NCBI RefSeq assembly: GCF_022378355.1
Contig: NZ_JAKMAJ010000001.1
Span: forward strand, 124,001-188,000
Direction of reading: 5' to 3'
Source: Brenneria bubanii
GTDB taxonomy: Bacteria; Pseudomonadota; Gammaproteobacteria; Enterobacterales; Enterobacteriaceae
DNA length: 64,000 nucleotides
Part shown: positions 11,598 to 21,657 of the stretch, piece by piece
Numbering within the stretch: the stretch's first letter is position 1
Layout: the number at the start of each line of letters is the position of its first letter
The notes under the pieces: model-generated
Seen by the model: only the letters and a program-made list of their open reading frames with translations
What the model was told of the DNA's origin: nothing
The model's database searches: none
Translations under genes and position numbers: made by a program

Positions 11598-11603
11598 ATC
11601 CGC

Positions 11604-12320
11604 CTAGCCGTTGCGTTGCAGCAACATGGATTTGATATGACCAATCGCCCGCGTCGGATTAAGTCCTTTCGGACAAACATTGACGCAATTCATAATGCTA
11701 TGGCAGCGGAATACGCTGAAAGCATCGTCCAGATTGTCGAGCCGCGGTTTGGTTTCCGTATCGCGGCTATCGATCAGAAAGCGGTATGCGGCCAGCAATC
11801 CGGCAGGCCCGACGAACTTATCCGGGTTCCACCAAAACGACGGACAAGAGGTTGAACAACAGGCGCACATGATGCATTCATATAACCCATCCAGCTTTTC
11901 ACGCTGCTCTGGCGATTGCAAATGCTCTCGTGCCGGAGGATTCTTCCCATTATTCAACAGGTAAGGTTTTATTTTCTCATATTGAGCATAGAATTGCCCC
12001 ATGTCTACCACCAAATCGCGCACAACGGGCAATCCGGGCAAAGGACGGATGATTATTTTACTGTTTCCGCGCCGTAATGCCGACACCGGCGTGATGCAGG
12101 CCAGGCCATTTTTACCATTCATGTTAACACCATCCGAGCCGCAAACGCCCTCCCGGCATGAGCGGCGAAACGAGAGGGTCGGATCCTGTTCCTTCAGCAG
12201 AATCAGGGCATCCAGCAGCATCATGTCTCGCCCTTCCTCAGCATCCAACTGGTAGTCCTGCATCCGCGGCGCATTATCAACATCCGGGTTATAACGATAA
12301 ATGGAAAATTCAAGTTTCAT
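11604..12320 (-). CDS. sdhB: Succinate dehydrogenase iron-sulfur subunit
   Basis: Carries the 2Fe-2S, 4Fe-4S and 3Fe-4S clusters that pass electrons from the SdhA flavin to quinone. The 238-aa protein has the plant-type ferredoxin motif SCREGVCGSDGVNMNG near residue 55-70 and two further Cys clusters, CIMCACCSTSCPSFWW and NCVNVCPKGLNPTRAIG. It lies 17 bases after sdhA in sdhCDAB. Confidence 0.98.
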   Translation of the reverse strand: MKLEFSIYRYNPDVDNAPRMQDYQLDAEEGRDMMLLDALILLKEQDPTLSFRRSCREGVCGSDGVNMNGKNGLACITPVSALRRGNSKIIIRPLPGLPVVRDLVVDMGQFYAQYEKIKPYLLNNGKNPPAREHLQSPEQREKLDGLYECIMCACCSTSCPSFWWNPDKFVGPAGLLAAYRFLIDSRDTETKPRLDNLDDAFSVFRCHSIMNCVNVCPKGLNPTRAIGHIKSMLLQRNG

Positions 12321-12337
12321 CAGTCAATTCCCCGCGA

Positions 12338-14104
12338 TTAATAAGTACGCACTTTCGGCGGAAAAGCCGGGCGCAGTTTAGGCTGCATGTTCACTTCACG
12401 GCGCGTCATGCTATCGGTTTGCGGCAGGTACAGCGAATGGCACAACCAGTTTTTATCGTCACGGTCAGGATAGTCGAAACGACTGTGCGCGCCACGGCTT
12501 TCGGTACGGAAGTTGGCGGACATCGCCGTCGCATACGCCGTTTCCATCAGGTTATCCAGCTCCAGGCATTCAACGCGCTGCGTGTTGAATTCCGTGGAGC
12601 GATCGTCCAGTCGTGCATTTTTCAACCGTTCACGGATGATTTTCAGTTCCTGCAAACCTTTCGCCATCGCATCGCCTTCGCGAAATACCGAGAAATTATG
12701 TTGCATGCAGGATTGCAACGCCTTGCGGATTTCCACCGGATCTTCGCCAGAGCTGTTGTTATTCCAGCGGTTAAGGCGCTCGAGGGAAAGCTCGATATCT
12801 GAGTCGCTGGCGTCTCGGCTCACGCCCTGCTCATTGAGCGATTCCTGCAAATGCATCCCCGCCGAACGACCGAACACCACCAAATCGAGCAGGGAGTTGC
12901 CCCCCAGACGGTTCGCGCCATGGACCGAAACACAGGCGATTTCCCCCACCGCGAACAGACCGGGAATCACGACATCCTCACCCTTATCGTTGATAGTCAG
13001 CGCCTGACCGCTGACTTTGGTCGGGATCCCCCCCATCATGTAATGACAGGTGGGAATAACCGGAATCGGCTCTTTCACCGGGTCGACGTGAGCAAAAGTG
13101 CGCGATAGTTCCAGGATCCCCGGCAAACGCGATTCCAGCACCTCTTTGCCCAGATGATCCAGCTTCAACTTGGCATGCGGCCCCCAGGGGCCCTCGCAGC
13201 CCCTGCCTTCTCGAATTTCGATCATGATCGAACGGGCGACCACGTCACGACCGGCAAGATCTTTTGCGTTCGGCGCATAGCGCTCCATAAAACGCTCGCC
13301 GTGCTTATTCAACAAATAGCCGCCTTCGCCACGACACCCCTCGGTGACCAACACCCCGGCGCCGGCGATGCCCGTCGGATGGAACTGCCACATCTCCATA
13401 TCCTGCACCGGCACCCCGGCGCGTAATGCCATGCCGACGCCGTCGCCGGTATTGATATGCGCATTGGTGGTGGACTGATAGATACGCCCCGCCCCGCCGG
13501 TCGCCAGTACGGTGGCCCGAGCTTTGAAATAAACCACTTCCCCCGTTTCGATACAAATCGCGGTACATCCCACAACCGCGCCGTCCTGATTTTTCACCAG
13601 GTCGAGCGCATACCATTCGGAGAAGATGGTGGTATGATTTTTCAGGTTCTGCTGATAGAGCGTGTGCAACAGCGCATGACCGGTACGATCCGCCGCCGCC
13701 GCGGTGCGGGCAGCCTGTTCGCCGCCAAAGTTTCTTGACTGTCCGCCGAACGGACGCTGATAAATGCGGCCATCGTCAAGACGCGAGAACGGCAATCCCA
13801 TGTGTTCCAATTCCAGAACCGCTTCCGGCCCGGTTTTACACATATATTCAATCGCGTCCTGATCGCCGATGTAATCGGAACCCTTGACGGTGTCATACAT
13901 GTGCCATTCCCAGTTGTCCTCATGGGTATTGCCCAGCGCGACGGTAATACCGCCTTGTGCGGACACGGTGTGGGAACGCGTCGGGAATACTTTGGATAAC
14001 AGCGCGCAGGACAGCCCCATCTGAGATATTTGCAGGGCGGCGCGCATTCCTGCCCCGCCGGCGCCGACAACAACCGCATCAAATTCTCTAATTGGTAAAC
14101 TCAT
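12338..14104 (-). CDS. sdhA: Succinate dehydrogenase flavoprotein subunit
   Basis: Catalytic subunit oxidising succinate to fumarate, with covalently bound FAD. From the chosen ATG the 588-aa protein starts [20 protein letters not shown], a GXGXXG dinucleotide fold. SHTVSAQGG near residue 45 holds the flavin-linked His. The ATG at 14102-14104 shares one base with the sdhD stop (TAATG) and matches the family start. A possible upstream start 12 bases away is not needed. Confidence 0.98.
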   Translation of the reverse strand: MSLPIREFDAVVVGAGGAGMRAALQISQMGLSCALLSKVFPTRSHTVSAQGGITVALGNTHEDNWEWHMYDTVKGSDYIGDQDAIEYMCKTGPEAVLELEHMGLPFSRLDDGRIYQRPFGGQSRNFGGEQAARTAAAADRTGHALLHTLYQQNLKNHTTIFSEWYALDLVKNQDGAVVGCTAICIETGEVVYFKARATVLATGGAGRIYQSTTNAHINTGDGVGMALRAGVPVQDMEMWQFHPTGIAGAGVLVTEGCRGEGGYLLNKHGERFMERYAPNAKDLAGRDVVARSIMIEIREGRGCEGPWGPHAKLKLDHLGKEVLESRLPGILELSRTFAHVDPVKEPIPVIPTCHYMMGGIPTKVSGQALTINDKGEDVVIPGLFAVGEIACVSVHGANRLGGNSLLDLVVFGRSAGMHLQESLNEQGVSRDASDSDIELSLERLNRWNNNSSGEDPVEIRKALQSCMQHNFSVFREGDAMAKGLQELKIIRERLKNARLDDRSTEFNTQRVECLELDNLMETAYATAMSANFRTESRGAHSRFDYPDRDDKNWLCHSLYLPQTDSMTRREVNMQPKLRPAFPPKVRTY

Positions 14105-14451
14105 TACGCCCCCCACACCACAATGGTTCCATAAATGACATACACCAACAGCGTAACCACGATCGCCAATTGTAGAGTCAGGCGTACGGCCAGCGGTTTA
14201 ATATAGTCGGTCAATACCTGCCACATCCCTATCCAGGCATGCACCAGAATGGAAAATAACGTCAGTAGTGTGAATACCTTGGTGAGGGCCATGGAGAAAA
14301 AATCACGCCAGATTCCATAGCTGAGGTGATTAGCGGAGACAATAAAGCCAATCAGATAAATGACATACAGCACGATAACAATGGCGGAAGCGCGGATCAG
14401 CAACCAATCGTGTACGCCATTTCGTCCTAATGCAGAAGCATTACTTACCAT
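14104..14451 (-). CDS. sdhD: Succinate dehydrogenase membrane anchor SdhD
   Basis: Membrane anchor that binds haem b556 and ubiquinone together with SdhC. It has 115 aa and starts [20 protein letters not shown]. Three hydrophobic helices are visible, and [20 protein letters not shown] holds the haem-ligand His and quinone-site residues. It overlaps sdhC by 7 bases and sdhA by 1. Confidence 0.98.
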   Translation of the reverse strand: MVSNASALGRNGVHDWLLIRASAIVIVLYVIYLIGFIVSANHLSYGIWRDFFSMALTKVFTLLTLFSILVHAWIGMWQVLTDYIKPLAVRLTLQLAIVVTLLVYVIYGTIVVWGA

Positions 14452-14834
14452 ATGAGGACTCCAGCCAGCAGTGAAAGCACGACAGTAATGACAAAGGCGA
14501 GGTTTGCGGAACGTTTACCGGCGATCAGATCTTCTTCTATATAGCCGAAGTCCATCATCAGGTGGCGTAAGCCCCCGACTATGTGATAGGCCAGCGCCGT
14601 GAGAATGCCCCAAAGAATAAATTTCACCATGACGCTATCCATGATATCCGCTGCGCGTAAGAACCCCTCTTCCGAAGATAGGGATAAGCCTAGCAGCCAT
14701 AGCAGGATACCGACGGCGACAAAGGTAATAACGCCAGACACGCGGTGGAGAATAGAGGCTATCGCAGTAACAGGAAATTGGATCGTTTGCAGATCCAGAT
14801 TAACAGGTCTTTGTTTTTTCACAGATTTGCCCAC
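14445..14834 (-). CDS. sdhC: Succinate dehydrogenase cytochrome b556 subunit SdhC
   Basis: 129-aa membrane anchor with three helices. SILHRVSG is the SdhC signature, with the quinone-site Ser and Arg. The start is a GTG at 14832-14834, giving the same length as E. coli SdhC. The nearest strong Shine-Dalgarno (GGAGGA) is about 19 bases away, too far for this start, so initiation here looks inefficient or depends on leader structure. It is first in sdhCDAB, with a leader of about 170 bases. Confidence 0.95.
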   Translation of the reverse strand: MGKSVKKQRPVNLDLQTIQFPVTAIASILHRVSGVITFVAVGILLWLLGLSLSSEEGFLRAADIMDSVMVKFILWGILTALAYHIVGGLRHLMMDFGYIEEDLIAGKRSANLAFVITVVLSLLAGVLIW

Positions 14835-15011
14835 ACAGTTTTTATTATTGTGTCTTCCTCCGGACCTGAGTGAGGTCAGACAGCATGAATGCCGAAACGC
14901 TAAAGCTCGTTTTACGGTGCGCGTTCAAACATCGACAATCCGCTATCCGAACAACGCCAAATCCATTCATACTGGGTGCTCCTACGGCAGGGAATCCGGA
15001 GACCTGGCCGA

Positions 15012-15040
15012 AGTATAGGAGCTTCACATTCCCATTACAA
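15012..15040 (-). promoter_or_regulatory. sdhC promoter (-35/-10)
   Basis: Minus strand: TTGTAA (15035-15040), a 17-base spacer, then TATACT (15012-15017). This is a good sigma-70 fit and puts the transcript start about 170 bases before sdhC. Confidence 0.65.
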
Positions 15041-15150
15041 TTCCCACACAAACCGTTTGGAAACATTTCCCCTGAATAGTGATTGACATCACGAATTTCA
15101 CAATTTATTCAAAATCAATCATAAATTTTGACAAAAAATAAACATACTGA

Positions 15151-15180
15151 TTACAAGCAACCCGATAAATTCTCTATGCT
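15151..15180 (+). promoter_or_regulatory. Candidate gltA promoter
   Basis: TTACAA (15151-15156), an 18-base spacer and TATGCT (15175-15180). It implies a leader of about 290 bases before gltA; a long gltA leader is also known in E. coli. A TTGACA at 15128-15133 lies upstream without a good -10 partner. Confidence 0.45.
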
Positions 15181-15479
15181 GTCGTAAAGCTCAGCGGTTA
15201 TTCTTTCCCACCGCCACAACTTATGTAACAGTGGTACGGATAACCCCTGTAAAAGTCATAGATATCGCTATGACGAATTCAGAGAATGATTAATGATCAG
15301 GAGAACGATGTTTTCATCCTGAGGTAGCGGACTATAGCCAATGGATTTCGGCCTGACTCTGTACCCTATTGACGATTCGTCGCGACAGAGTTTCACCGGT
15401 CCATGGTTAATCCGGTGTACAGGCATGGCGGTATTTCTTCGGTGAAAAGATTTAAAATTAAAGCGCTAGGAGACTATAA

Positions 15480-16763
15480 ATGACTGATAAGAAAGCAACG
15501 CTTACTCTAGACGGTAAAGAGCCTATTGAGCTTGACGTGCTGACAGGCACGTTGGGACAAAATGAGATTGATATCCGCGCCCTCGGCTCCAAAGGTTTGT
15601 TCACATTTGACCCCGGCTTCACCTCTACCGCGTCCTGCGAATCAAAAATCACCTATATCGACGGTGAAGAGGGCATTTTACTACACCGCGGGTTTCCTAT
15701 CGCCCAGTTGGCCGAAAAATCCAACTATCTTGAAGTTTGCTATATCCTGCTTTTTGGCGAGGCGCCGAGCCAGGAGCAATTTAATACCTTTAAAACCACG
15801 GTGACGCGCCACACCATGATCCATGAACAGATTACCCGTCTGTTCCACGGCTTTCGCCGCGACTCGCATCCCATGGCCGTGCTCTGCGGCGTAACCGGCG
15901 CGCTGGCGGCGTTCTACCACGACTCGCTGGATATCAGCATCGAACGCCACCGTGAAATCGCCGCCTACCGTCTGCTGTCCAAAATGCCGACCGTTGCCGC
16001 CATGTGTTACAAATACTCGCTTGGTCAGCCTTTCGTCTATCCCAGAAACGACCTCTCCTACGCCGGCAACTTCCTGCACATGATGTTTGCGACGCCGTGC
16101 GAACAATATGAAGTGAACCCGATCCTGGAACGCGCGATGGATCGCATCCTGATCCTGCACGCCGATCACGAACAAAACGCTTCCACCTCCACCGTGCGAA
16201 CCGCGGGATCGTCCGGCGCCAATCCATTCGCCTGTATCGCCGCCGGGATCGCCTCGTTATGGGGGCCGGCGCACGGCGGGGCGAACGAAGCCTGCTTGCG
16301 CATGCTGGAAGAAATTAGCTCCGTTGAACATATTCCGGCCTTTATCAAACGCGCCAAGGACAAGAACGATTCATTCCGTCTGATGGGGTTCGGTCACCGC
16401 GTGTATAAAAACTATGATCCGCGGGCGACAGTCATGCGCGAAACCTGTCATGAAGTGCTGAAGGAATTGGGACGAAAAGACGACCTGCTGGAAGTCGCCA
16501 TGGAGCTGGAACACATTGCACTCAACGACCCCTACTTCATCGAGAAGAAGCTGTATCCCAATGTCGACTTCTACTCGGGCATCATTTTGAAAGCGATGGG
16601 CATTCCGTCTTCCATGTTCACGGTAATCTTCGCCATGGCGCGTACGGTTGGCTGGATCGCCCACTGGAATGAAATGCACGACGACGGAATTAAAATTGCC
16701 CGTCCGCGTCAGCTTTATACCGGCTACGCCAAACGTGATTTTGAATCCAGTCTGAAGGATTGA
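15480..16763 (+). CDS. gltA: Citrate synthase (type II, NADH-sensitive)
   Basis: Condenses acetyl-CoA and oxaloacetate to citrate. The 427-aa protein starts [20 protein letters not shown] after an AGGAG ribosome site. The catalytic His regions [10 protein letters not shown] and [14 protein letters not shown] are present, as is the long N-terminal domain of hexameric, NADH-regulated Gram-negative citrate synthases. It is divergent from sdhCDAB, so TCA entry and succinate oxidation share one control region. Confidence 0.99.
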   Translation: MTDKKATLTLDGKEPIELDVLTGTLGQNEIDIRALGSKGLFTFDPGFTSTASCESKITYIDGEEGILLHRGFPIAQLAEKSNYLEVCYILLFGEAPSQEQFNTFKTTVTRHTMIHEQITRLFHGFRRDSHPMAVLCGVTGALAAFYHDSLDISIERHREIAAYRLLSKMPTVAAMCYKYSLGQPFVYPRNDLSYAGNFLHMMFATPCEQYEVNPILERAMDRILILHADHEQNASTSTVRTAGSSGANPFACIAAGIASLWGPAHGGANEACLRMLEEISSVEHIPAFIKRAKDKNDSFRLMGFGHRVYKNYDPRATVMRETCHEVLKELGRKDDLLEVAMELEHIALNDPYFIEKKLYPNVDFYSGIILKAMGIPSSMFTVIFAMARTVGWIAHWNEMHDDGIKIARPRQLYTGYAKRDFESSLKD

Positions 16764-16785
16764 TCGCGTCTTTCATGCGATACAA

Positions 16786-16885
16786 CAGGCGGAAAGCCCC
16801 CGCCTGAGTGACCAGGATGCCCGTCGTTACCCACCCCGGCCCTCCGCCTTCAGGGAGGGCGTCAATGGCGAAAGCGCCAACTGAC
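16786..16885. repeat. Three consecutive stem-loops after gltA
   Basis: Stem 1 is CAGGCGG/CCGCCTG (16786-16792 and 16800-16806). Stem 2 is GCCCTCC/GGAGGGC (16839-16845 and 16854-16860). Stem 3 is GTCA..GGCG/CGCC..TGAC (16861-16885). None has a T tract. The cluster resembles REP-type intergenic hairpins and could protect the gltA 3' end. It fills most of the gltA-nei convergent gap. Confidence 0.55.
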
Positions 16886-16979
16886 GGAGAGCCGCTAAAG
16901 CCCGAGATTGCCGTTTTTTATGACGGGCAATCCGTTTTCCGTCACCGCCGTCGGCATTGAAATCACTCCCGATGTTTTC

Positions 16980-17771
16980 TTACGTCTGACAGCCGGGACA
17001 TCCGTAAAACGGTCGGCCAGCCAGCATGGTTTTCTCGATGAGATGCCCGCAGCGCGGACAGGGTTCACCTTCACGATGAAATACCTTGAACGAAAAAACC
17101 GCGCCATGATGGCGGTTTTCATCCGCGGCGCCGCGCGTATTATAGGACAAGCGGGGGATATCAAGCAGCGCCTGGCTGAGGGATTGCAACTGCGCCTCGC
17201 TCAACCCCTGAGCATTGTGTTGCGGAGCCAGACGAGCCTGCCACAGGATCTCGATTCTCAGATAGTTGCCCAGACCGGCAAGGAAAGACTGATCGAGCAA
17301 TAGGCTGCTGAACTGACGGCGACGAAAACGCGCGGAGCACAATCGTTCGCGGACCTGCTCTGTCGTCAGCGACAAATCCAATACATCCGGACCAATTCGC
17401 TGCAAAAAAGGATGCGATGACAGGGAGTCCATGGTCAGCATCTCAATATCCGACGCGCTGTACAGCAACGCCGCCCGATCGCTATTTTCCAGCCGTACTC
17501 GCAGGTCACGCTTGCTTTGCGGCGTATCCCCGGCATTGACCAGGCGCCACAGGCCATAGAGCTGGTTATGGCTGTACAGCACCAGTCCATTGGAAAAATA
17601 GGTCAACAGGGCCTTCCCGCGGGTAGCGATCTTCTCCACCCGCTGCCCGATCAGCTGCGGTTCATACGCTTTCAGTTCAGGGAAGGCGAACCAGACTTGA
17701 CTCAGACGCTTTCCAACCATCGCGGCAGCCAGCTTGTCGGCCGCTCGGCGAATCTCCGGTCCTTCCGGCAT
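16980..17771 (-). CDS. nei: Endonuclease VIII (oxidised-pyrimidine DNA glycosylase)
   Basis: Base-excision repair enzyme removing oxidised pyrimidines. From the chosen ATG at 17769-17771 it has 263 aa, the E. coli length, and starts [14 protein letters not shown]; after Met removal Pro and Glu are the catalytic residues. A C-terminal zinc finger [10 protein letters not shown]...FYGCPGC is intact. An upstream extension to 17822 is rejected because the N-terminal Pro must be exposed for catalysis. It lies 19 bases after pcp. Confidence 0.97.
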   Translation of the reverse strand: MPEGPEIRRAADKLAAAMVGKRLSQVWFAFPELKAYEPQLIGQRVEKIATRGKALLTYFSNGLVLYSHNQLYGLWRLVNAGDTPQSKRDLRVRLENSDRAALLYSASDIEMLTMDSLSSHPFLQRIGPDVLDLSLTTEQVRERLCSARFRRRQFSSLLLDQSFLAGLGNYLRIEILWQARLAPQHNAQGLSEAQLQSLSQALLDIPRLSYNTRGAADENRHHGAVFSFKVFHREGEPCPRCGHLIEKTMLAGRPFYGCPGCQT

Positions 17772-17790
17772 GAATAACTCCGTTACAACG

Positions 17791-18438
17791 CTAGTGTAAG
17801 GAACCCGCGGCGACGTGCGCATCCTGACGCGCCATCAGCGACTGTCTGATGATAATTTCCAGCGCATCGCTGACCGTGCGGCTCGGCATACTGGGCTCCC
17901 CGGGATGGCTCGCCGCCTGCTGCGGCGTATGGGGAACATGAACAAATCCGCCGCGGGTCAAATCGCCTTGTTGATGAAGATGGTGCAACAGACCATACAT
18001 CAGGTGATTGCAAACAAAGGTGCCGGCCGTTTGCGATATCGACGCGGGAATGCCTGCGCCACGCAACGCGCCGAGCATCGCCTTCACCGGCAGGGTTGAA
18101 AAATAGGCGGCAGGACCGCCTTCAATCACCGGGGTATCAACGGGTTGATGACCTTGATTGTCCGGTATGCGCGCGTCGTTAATATTAATGGCGATCCGCT
18201 CCAGCGAGATGTCGGCCCGGCCTCCCGCCTCGCCAAGCGCAATAACCACATCCGGCGACAGCTGCGCCACAGCGCGATAAAGCTGCTGTAACGCCAGGTC
18301 GAATACGCAGGGAAGCCGGCAGACCATCACTCGGGCTCCGGCAATCTCACGCTGATGCAGCGTCTTTGCGGCTTCCCACGACGCATTGCAGTCTTCGCCG
18401 CCGAAAGGTTCAAACGCGGTAATCAATACGGTTTTCAT
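17791..18438 (-). CDS. pcp: Pyrrolidone-carboxylate peptidase
   Basis: Cysteine peptidase (family C15) that removes N-terminal pyroglutamate from peptides. The 215-aa protein starts [20 protein letters not shown], and [14 protein letters not shown] contains the active Cys. [12 protein letters not shown] contains the active His. It lies 37 bases downstream of pxpA in the same direction. Pcp releases 5-oxoproline and PxpABC converts it to glutamate, so the neighbourhood forms a scavenging pathway (inference). Confidence 0.96.
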   Translation of the reverse strand: MKTVLITAFEPFGGEDCNASWEAAKTLHQREIAGARVMVCRLPCVFDLALQQLYRAVAQLSPDVVIALGEAGGRADISLERIAININDARIPDNQGHQPVDTPVIEGGPAAYFSTLPVKAMLGALRGAGIPASISQTAGTFVCNHLMYGLLHHLHQQGDLTRGGFVHVPHTPQQAASHPGEPSMPSRTVSDALEIIIRQSLMARQDAHVAAGSLH

Positions 18439-18475
18439 TCGCCCTCGCTTTAGCGGTGGTGGTCGGAGTCGACTA

Positions 18476-19213
18476 TTACGCGGCCGTAACGCTAATCAAA
18501 TGCTGAGAAAAACAGTTGCGCAACTTACGTGCGAAGGTTAACGCATGCTGACCGTCGCCATGCACACAGACCGTATCCGCCTGAACATCGACCCAGGAAC
18601 CGTCGCTGGCGCGCACACGCCTGCGTTGAATCATCTCCAACGTTTGGGCTAATGCCAGATCGTCGCTGTTGATCAATGCGCCGGATTGGGTACGCGGCAC
18701 CAAGGAACCATCCGGCAAGTAACACCGATCGGCAAACACTTCCTGCCGTGTCACCAGCCCCAAGCGCTGCCCGGCCCGGATCAGTTCACCGCCGGCCAAT
18801 CCCACCAGGCGCAAAGCCGGATTAATCATTTTCACCGCGCGGGCGATGGCATCGGCCAACGCGGGCTCGCGGGCGGACTGGTTATACAGCATGCCGTGTG
18901 GCTTGACGTGAACCAGCGTTCCCCCTTCCGCCGCGGCTATCGCGGTCAGCGCGCCGACCTGATACACCACCTGGGCAAAAACCGTCTCCGCGGGCAGATG
19001 CATCTCTTTACGGCCAAAATTTTCACGATCCGGAAAGCCTGGATGCGCTCCGATGGCCACGCCATAGTTAATCCCCCACCGTACCGATTGTCGCATGGTC
19101 TCGGCGTCTCCCGCATGGAATCCACAGGCAATATTTGCTGAACTGACCAGTTTCAACAATGCCTCATCATGCTCGCCGCCTTCACCCAGGTCGGCATTCA
19201 GATCAATAATCAT
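18476..19213 (-). CDS. pxpA: 5-oxoprolinase subunit PxpA (LamB/YcsF family)
   Basis: Subunit of the bacterial ATP-dependent 5-oxoprolinase PxpABC. The 245-aa protein begins [20 protein letters not shown], the family signature, followed by [11 protein letters not shown]. The ATG at 19211-19213 matches this conserved start. A longer frame to 19348 runs into pxpC and is not used. It overlaps the pxpC 3' end by 11 bases. Gene order pxpB-pxpC-pxpA matches E. coli ybgJKL. Confidence 0.97.
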   Translation of the reverse strand: MIIDLNADLGEGGEHDEALLKLVSSANIACGFHAGDAETMRQSVRWGINYGVAIGAHPGFPDRENFGRKEMHLPAETVFAQVVYQVGALTAIAAAEGGTLVHVKPHGMLYNQSAREPALADAIARAVKMINPALRLVGLAGGELIRAGQRLGLVTRQEVFADRCYLPDGSLVPRTQSGALINSDDLALAQTLEMIQRRRVRASDGSWVDVQADTVCVHGDGQHALTFARKLRNCFSQHLISVTAA

Positions 19214-20132
19214 GTAGCCTCCACGCCAGTTGTTCAAGATAACGCCGCTGTTGCTGCGCCGCATGCTGAGCCTCTGCCAACGTACAGCGGACAAAATGCA
19301 CCGGTTCCCCCAGACGTATTTGCGCCAAATGATATAAATCCGCATCAATCACACAGGCAATGCGCGGATAACCGCCGGTAGTTTGCGCATCGGCCAACAG
19401 CACGATCGGATGACCGTTATGCGGCACCTGCACCACCCCCGGCAACAAACCATGAGATGACATTTCCCGCTGGGTCGTGCGGTATAATGCCGGACCTTGC
19501 AGCCGATAACCCATCCGGTTGCTTTGCGGGCTCAAATGCCAGGGCGTTTGCCAGAATTTTTCCTGCGCATCTCTGCTGAATTCTTTATATTCCGGCCCCG
19601 GCAATGCTCTGACGCGGTTGCCAAACAGTAGTTGCTTGACCCCTATTTTTCCGCTCGGCAGGCGTGCCGGCCTTCCCAGTTCAAGCTGGTCGCCATCGAC
19701 CAGCAGACGCCCGGCAAACCCGCCAAACCCCGCCTTTAGATCGGTGCTGCATGAACCCAGGATTTCCGGCACCTTGATTCCGCCGGACAGCGCCAGATAG
19801 CTGCGCATGCCGTGACGCGGCAAATGCATTTGCAATGTTTGCCCGACCTTGACGGCAAAACGCCAGCCGGTCCACAGCGGTTTGCCATCCAATTCAGCAT
19901 GACAGTCGGCTCCGGTCAGTGCGATCCAGCAAGGGGAAGTAAAGGTAGCGACAAATTTTCCCAGCGTGATCTCCAGCGCGGCGGTATTCTCCGCATTGGC
20001 CACCAGCAGATTGGCCAGCTTAAGCGCAGGGATATCCAGCGCGCCTGCCTGGCTGATACCCAGACGGCGAAAGCCGAAACGCCCGGCATCCTGTACCGAT
20101 GTATATAGCCCGGCATGAATAATCTTCAGCAT
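19203..20132 (-). CDS. pxpC: 5-oxoprolinase subunit PxpC (KipA family)
   Basis: 309-aa biotin-carboxylase-like KipA/AHS2 family subunit. It starts [20 protein letters not shown], and the [14 protein letters not shown] motif follows. It forms the active 5-oxoprolinase with PxpA and PxpB. It overlaps pxpB by 7 bases upstream and pxpA by 11 bases downstream. Confidence 0.97.
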   Translation of the reverse strand: MLKIIHAGLYTSVQDAGRFGFRRLGISQAGALDIPALKLANLLVANAENTAALEITLGKFVATFTSPCWIALTGADCHAELDGKPLWTGWRFAVKVGQTLQMHLPRHGMRSYLALSGGIKVPEILGSCSTDLKAGFGGFAGRLLVDGDQLELGRPARLPSGKIGVKQLLFGNRVRALPGPEYKEFSRDAQEKFWQTPWHLSPQSNRMGYRLQGPALYRTTQREMSSHGLLPGVVQVPHNGHPIVLLADAQTTGGYPRIACVIDADLYHLAQIRLGEPVHFVRCTLAEAQHAAQQQRRYLEQLAWRLHDY

Positions 20133-20782
20133 ATCCCCCCCTGCTGAGGCAGAAAGCGAATTTTATCGCCGGGGCGCAACAAGGTTGGCGGCATACTCTG
20201 TGGATCGAACAAGCCGAGCGACGTACGGCCAATCAACTGCCAGCCTCCCGGCGTTGATAACGGGTAAATTCCGGTTTGCGAGCCGCCGATGCCAACCGAC
20301 CCGGCCGCCACCCGAAGTCGGGGTTCCGCGCGACGAGGAACATGCAACTTTTCATTCAGCCCGCCCAGGTAGGCGAACCCAGGCTGAAAGCCCAGAAAAT
20401 AAACGATATAGCTGGCGGAGGAATGCGCTTCCACGACTTGCTTTTCGGTCATATCGCAGTGATCGGCGACCAATGCCAAGTCCGGTCCGGCCTCGCCGCC
20501 ATAGATCACCGGAATATCAAGGTCACGTGGTTCGAAAAGCAACGAATCGCTCTCCTCCCACCAGCGTTGCAGACGTTCTATGGCATCCAGCGCCACCTGC
20601 TGCGGATGCGCCAACATCACCGTCAGGTTGTTCATTCCCGGAATCGCTTCCTCCACCGCTTCATGGTGACTCAAACGCTCAGCCAACCCCCAGATGCGCT
20701 GCTGGCTTTGCAGCGTCATCGGCGGCTCCAGTTCCAGAACCACGGTCTTCTCGCCTAGCAGATAACATCGCGCCCGTTGCAA
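20126..20782 (-). CDS. pxpB: 5-oxoprolinase subunit PxpB (KipI family)
   Basis: 218-aa AHS1/KipI-family subunit with [14 protein letters not shown] and [18 protein letters not shown] place the start at the TTG at 20780-20782. It gives MQRARCY, the E. coli N-terminus and length, and has AGGAGA five bases upstream. The GTG and ATG starts a few codons further upstream lack a ribosome site, and the AGGAGA would then lie inside the gene. It is first of pxpBCA. Confidence 0.94.
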   Translation of the reverse strand: MQRARCYLLGEKTVVLELEPPMTLQSQQRIWGLAERLSHHEAVEEAIPGMNNLTVMLAHPQQVALDAIERLQRWWEESDSLLFEPRDLDIPVIYGGEAGPDLALVADHCDMTEKQVVEAHSSASYIVYFLGFQPGFAYLGGLNEKLHVPRRAEPRLRVAAGSVGIGGSQTGIYPLSTPGGWQLIGRTSLGLFDPQSMPPTLLRPGDKIRFLPQQGGIC

Positions 20783-20913
20783 TCTTTTCTCCTGCATCAC
20801 GTTATGTACTTTTCTTATTGCTTAGGGAAAAGCAAAAAAGATACCAACCTGAGATTTTCATGCTTATTTTTATGTTTGGCGACCTATGCCATTAATAAAA
20901 AAAGCGTTAACCA

Positions 20914-21657
20914 TCAGGCAGGGTTAGGAATATCAATAAAAGTCACGTCAAACCCATGCTGCTGAGCCAGCCAGTCGCCCAGCGCGTGGATTCCTCCCCG
21001 CTCCGTGGCATGGTGTCCGGCGGCAAAAAAATGCAGCCCCATTTCACGAGCGATATGAATCGTCTGCTCTGAGACTTCACCGGTAATAAAAGCATCGACG
21101 CCAAAACGCGCCGCCGGTTCGATAAACCCCTGTCCGCCACCGGTACACCACGCGATGCGCCGTATCTGTTGCGGTGCATTATCCCCACAATGCAGCACCG
21201 AACGCCCCAAGCGGTTTTCCAGACGCTGGCGCAACGCATCGCCGCTAAGTGTTTGACACAACTCGCCATAAGGCACCAGCGGTTCAATCATTCCCAGCAC
21301 GCGGATTTCCAGCAACGCCGCCAGTTGGGCGTTATTGCCCAACTGAGGATGCGCATCCAGCGGCAGATGGTAGCCGTACAGATTAATATCGTTGACCAGC
21401 AGCGTTTTCAGTCTATTACGCTTCATACCAACAACATTCGGCGATTCGTTTTTCCAAAAATAACCGTGGTGGACCAGAATGGCGTCAGCCTGATGCTCAA
21501 CGGCCGAATCCAGCAAGGCCTGCGAGGCGGTAACGCCGGTGACGATACGTTGAACGTCACGGCGCCCTTCCACCTGCAAACCATTGGGGGCATAGTCCTG
21601 AAAAGACGCCGCCTCAAGCTTCCGGTTAATCAGTTTTTCCAAATCGCTATTATGCAT
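20914..21657 (-). CDS. ybgI: YbgI, Nif3/DUF34 metal-binding protein
   Basis: Nif3-like dinuclear metal hydrolase family protein, 247 aa, of uncertain biochemical role. Metal-ligand motifs are visible: ILVHHGYFWKNE near residue 60 and AGHHATERGG near residue 215. The ATG at 21655-21657 (MHNSDLEKL) gives the usual length; the longer frame to 21756 lies inside phrB. It overlaps phrB by 8 bases, so it is probably co-transcribed with the photolyase. Confidence 0.95.
   Translation of the reverse strand: MHNSDLEKLINRKLEAASFQDYAPNGLQVEGRRDVQRIVTGVTASQALLDSAVEHQADAILVHHGYFWKNESPNVVGMKRNRLKTLLVNDINLYGYHLPLDAHPQLGNNAQLAALLEIRVLGMIEPLVPYGELCQTLSGDALRQRLENRLGRSVLHCGDNAPQQIRRIAWCTGGGQGFIEPAARFGVDAFITGEVSEQTIHIAREMGLHFFAAGHHATERGGIHALGDWLAQQHGFDVTFIDIPNPA

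Larger units (their letters stand above)
14835..15479. promoter_or_regulatory. Divergent sdhC-gltA control region
   Basis: 645 bases without a gene. The sdhC side has a promoter at 15012-15040. The gltA side has a candidate promoter at 15151-15180 and then a leader of almost 300 bases. A TGTGA half-site of CRP type (minus strand, within about 15085-15105) is imperfect. In E. coli this region is controlled by CRP and ArcA and the sdhC leader is an sRNA target; those links are inferred here. Confidence 0.6.
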
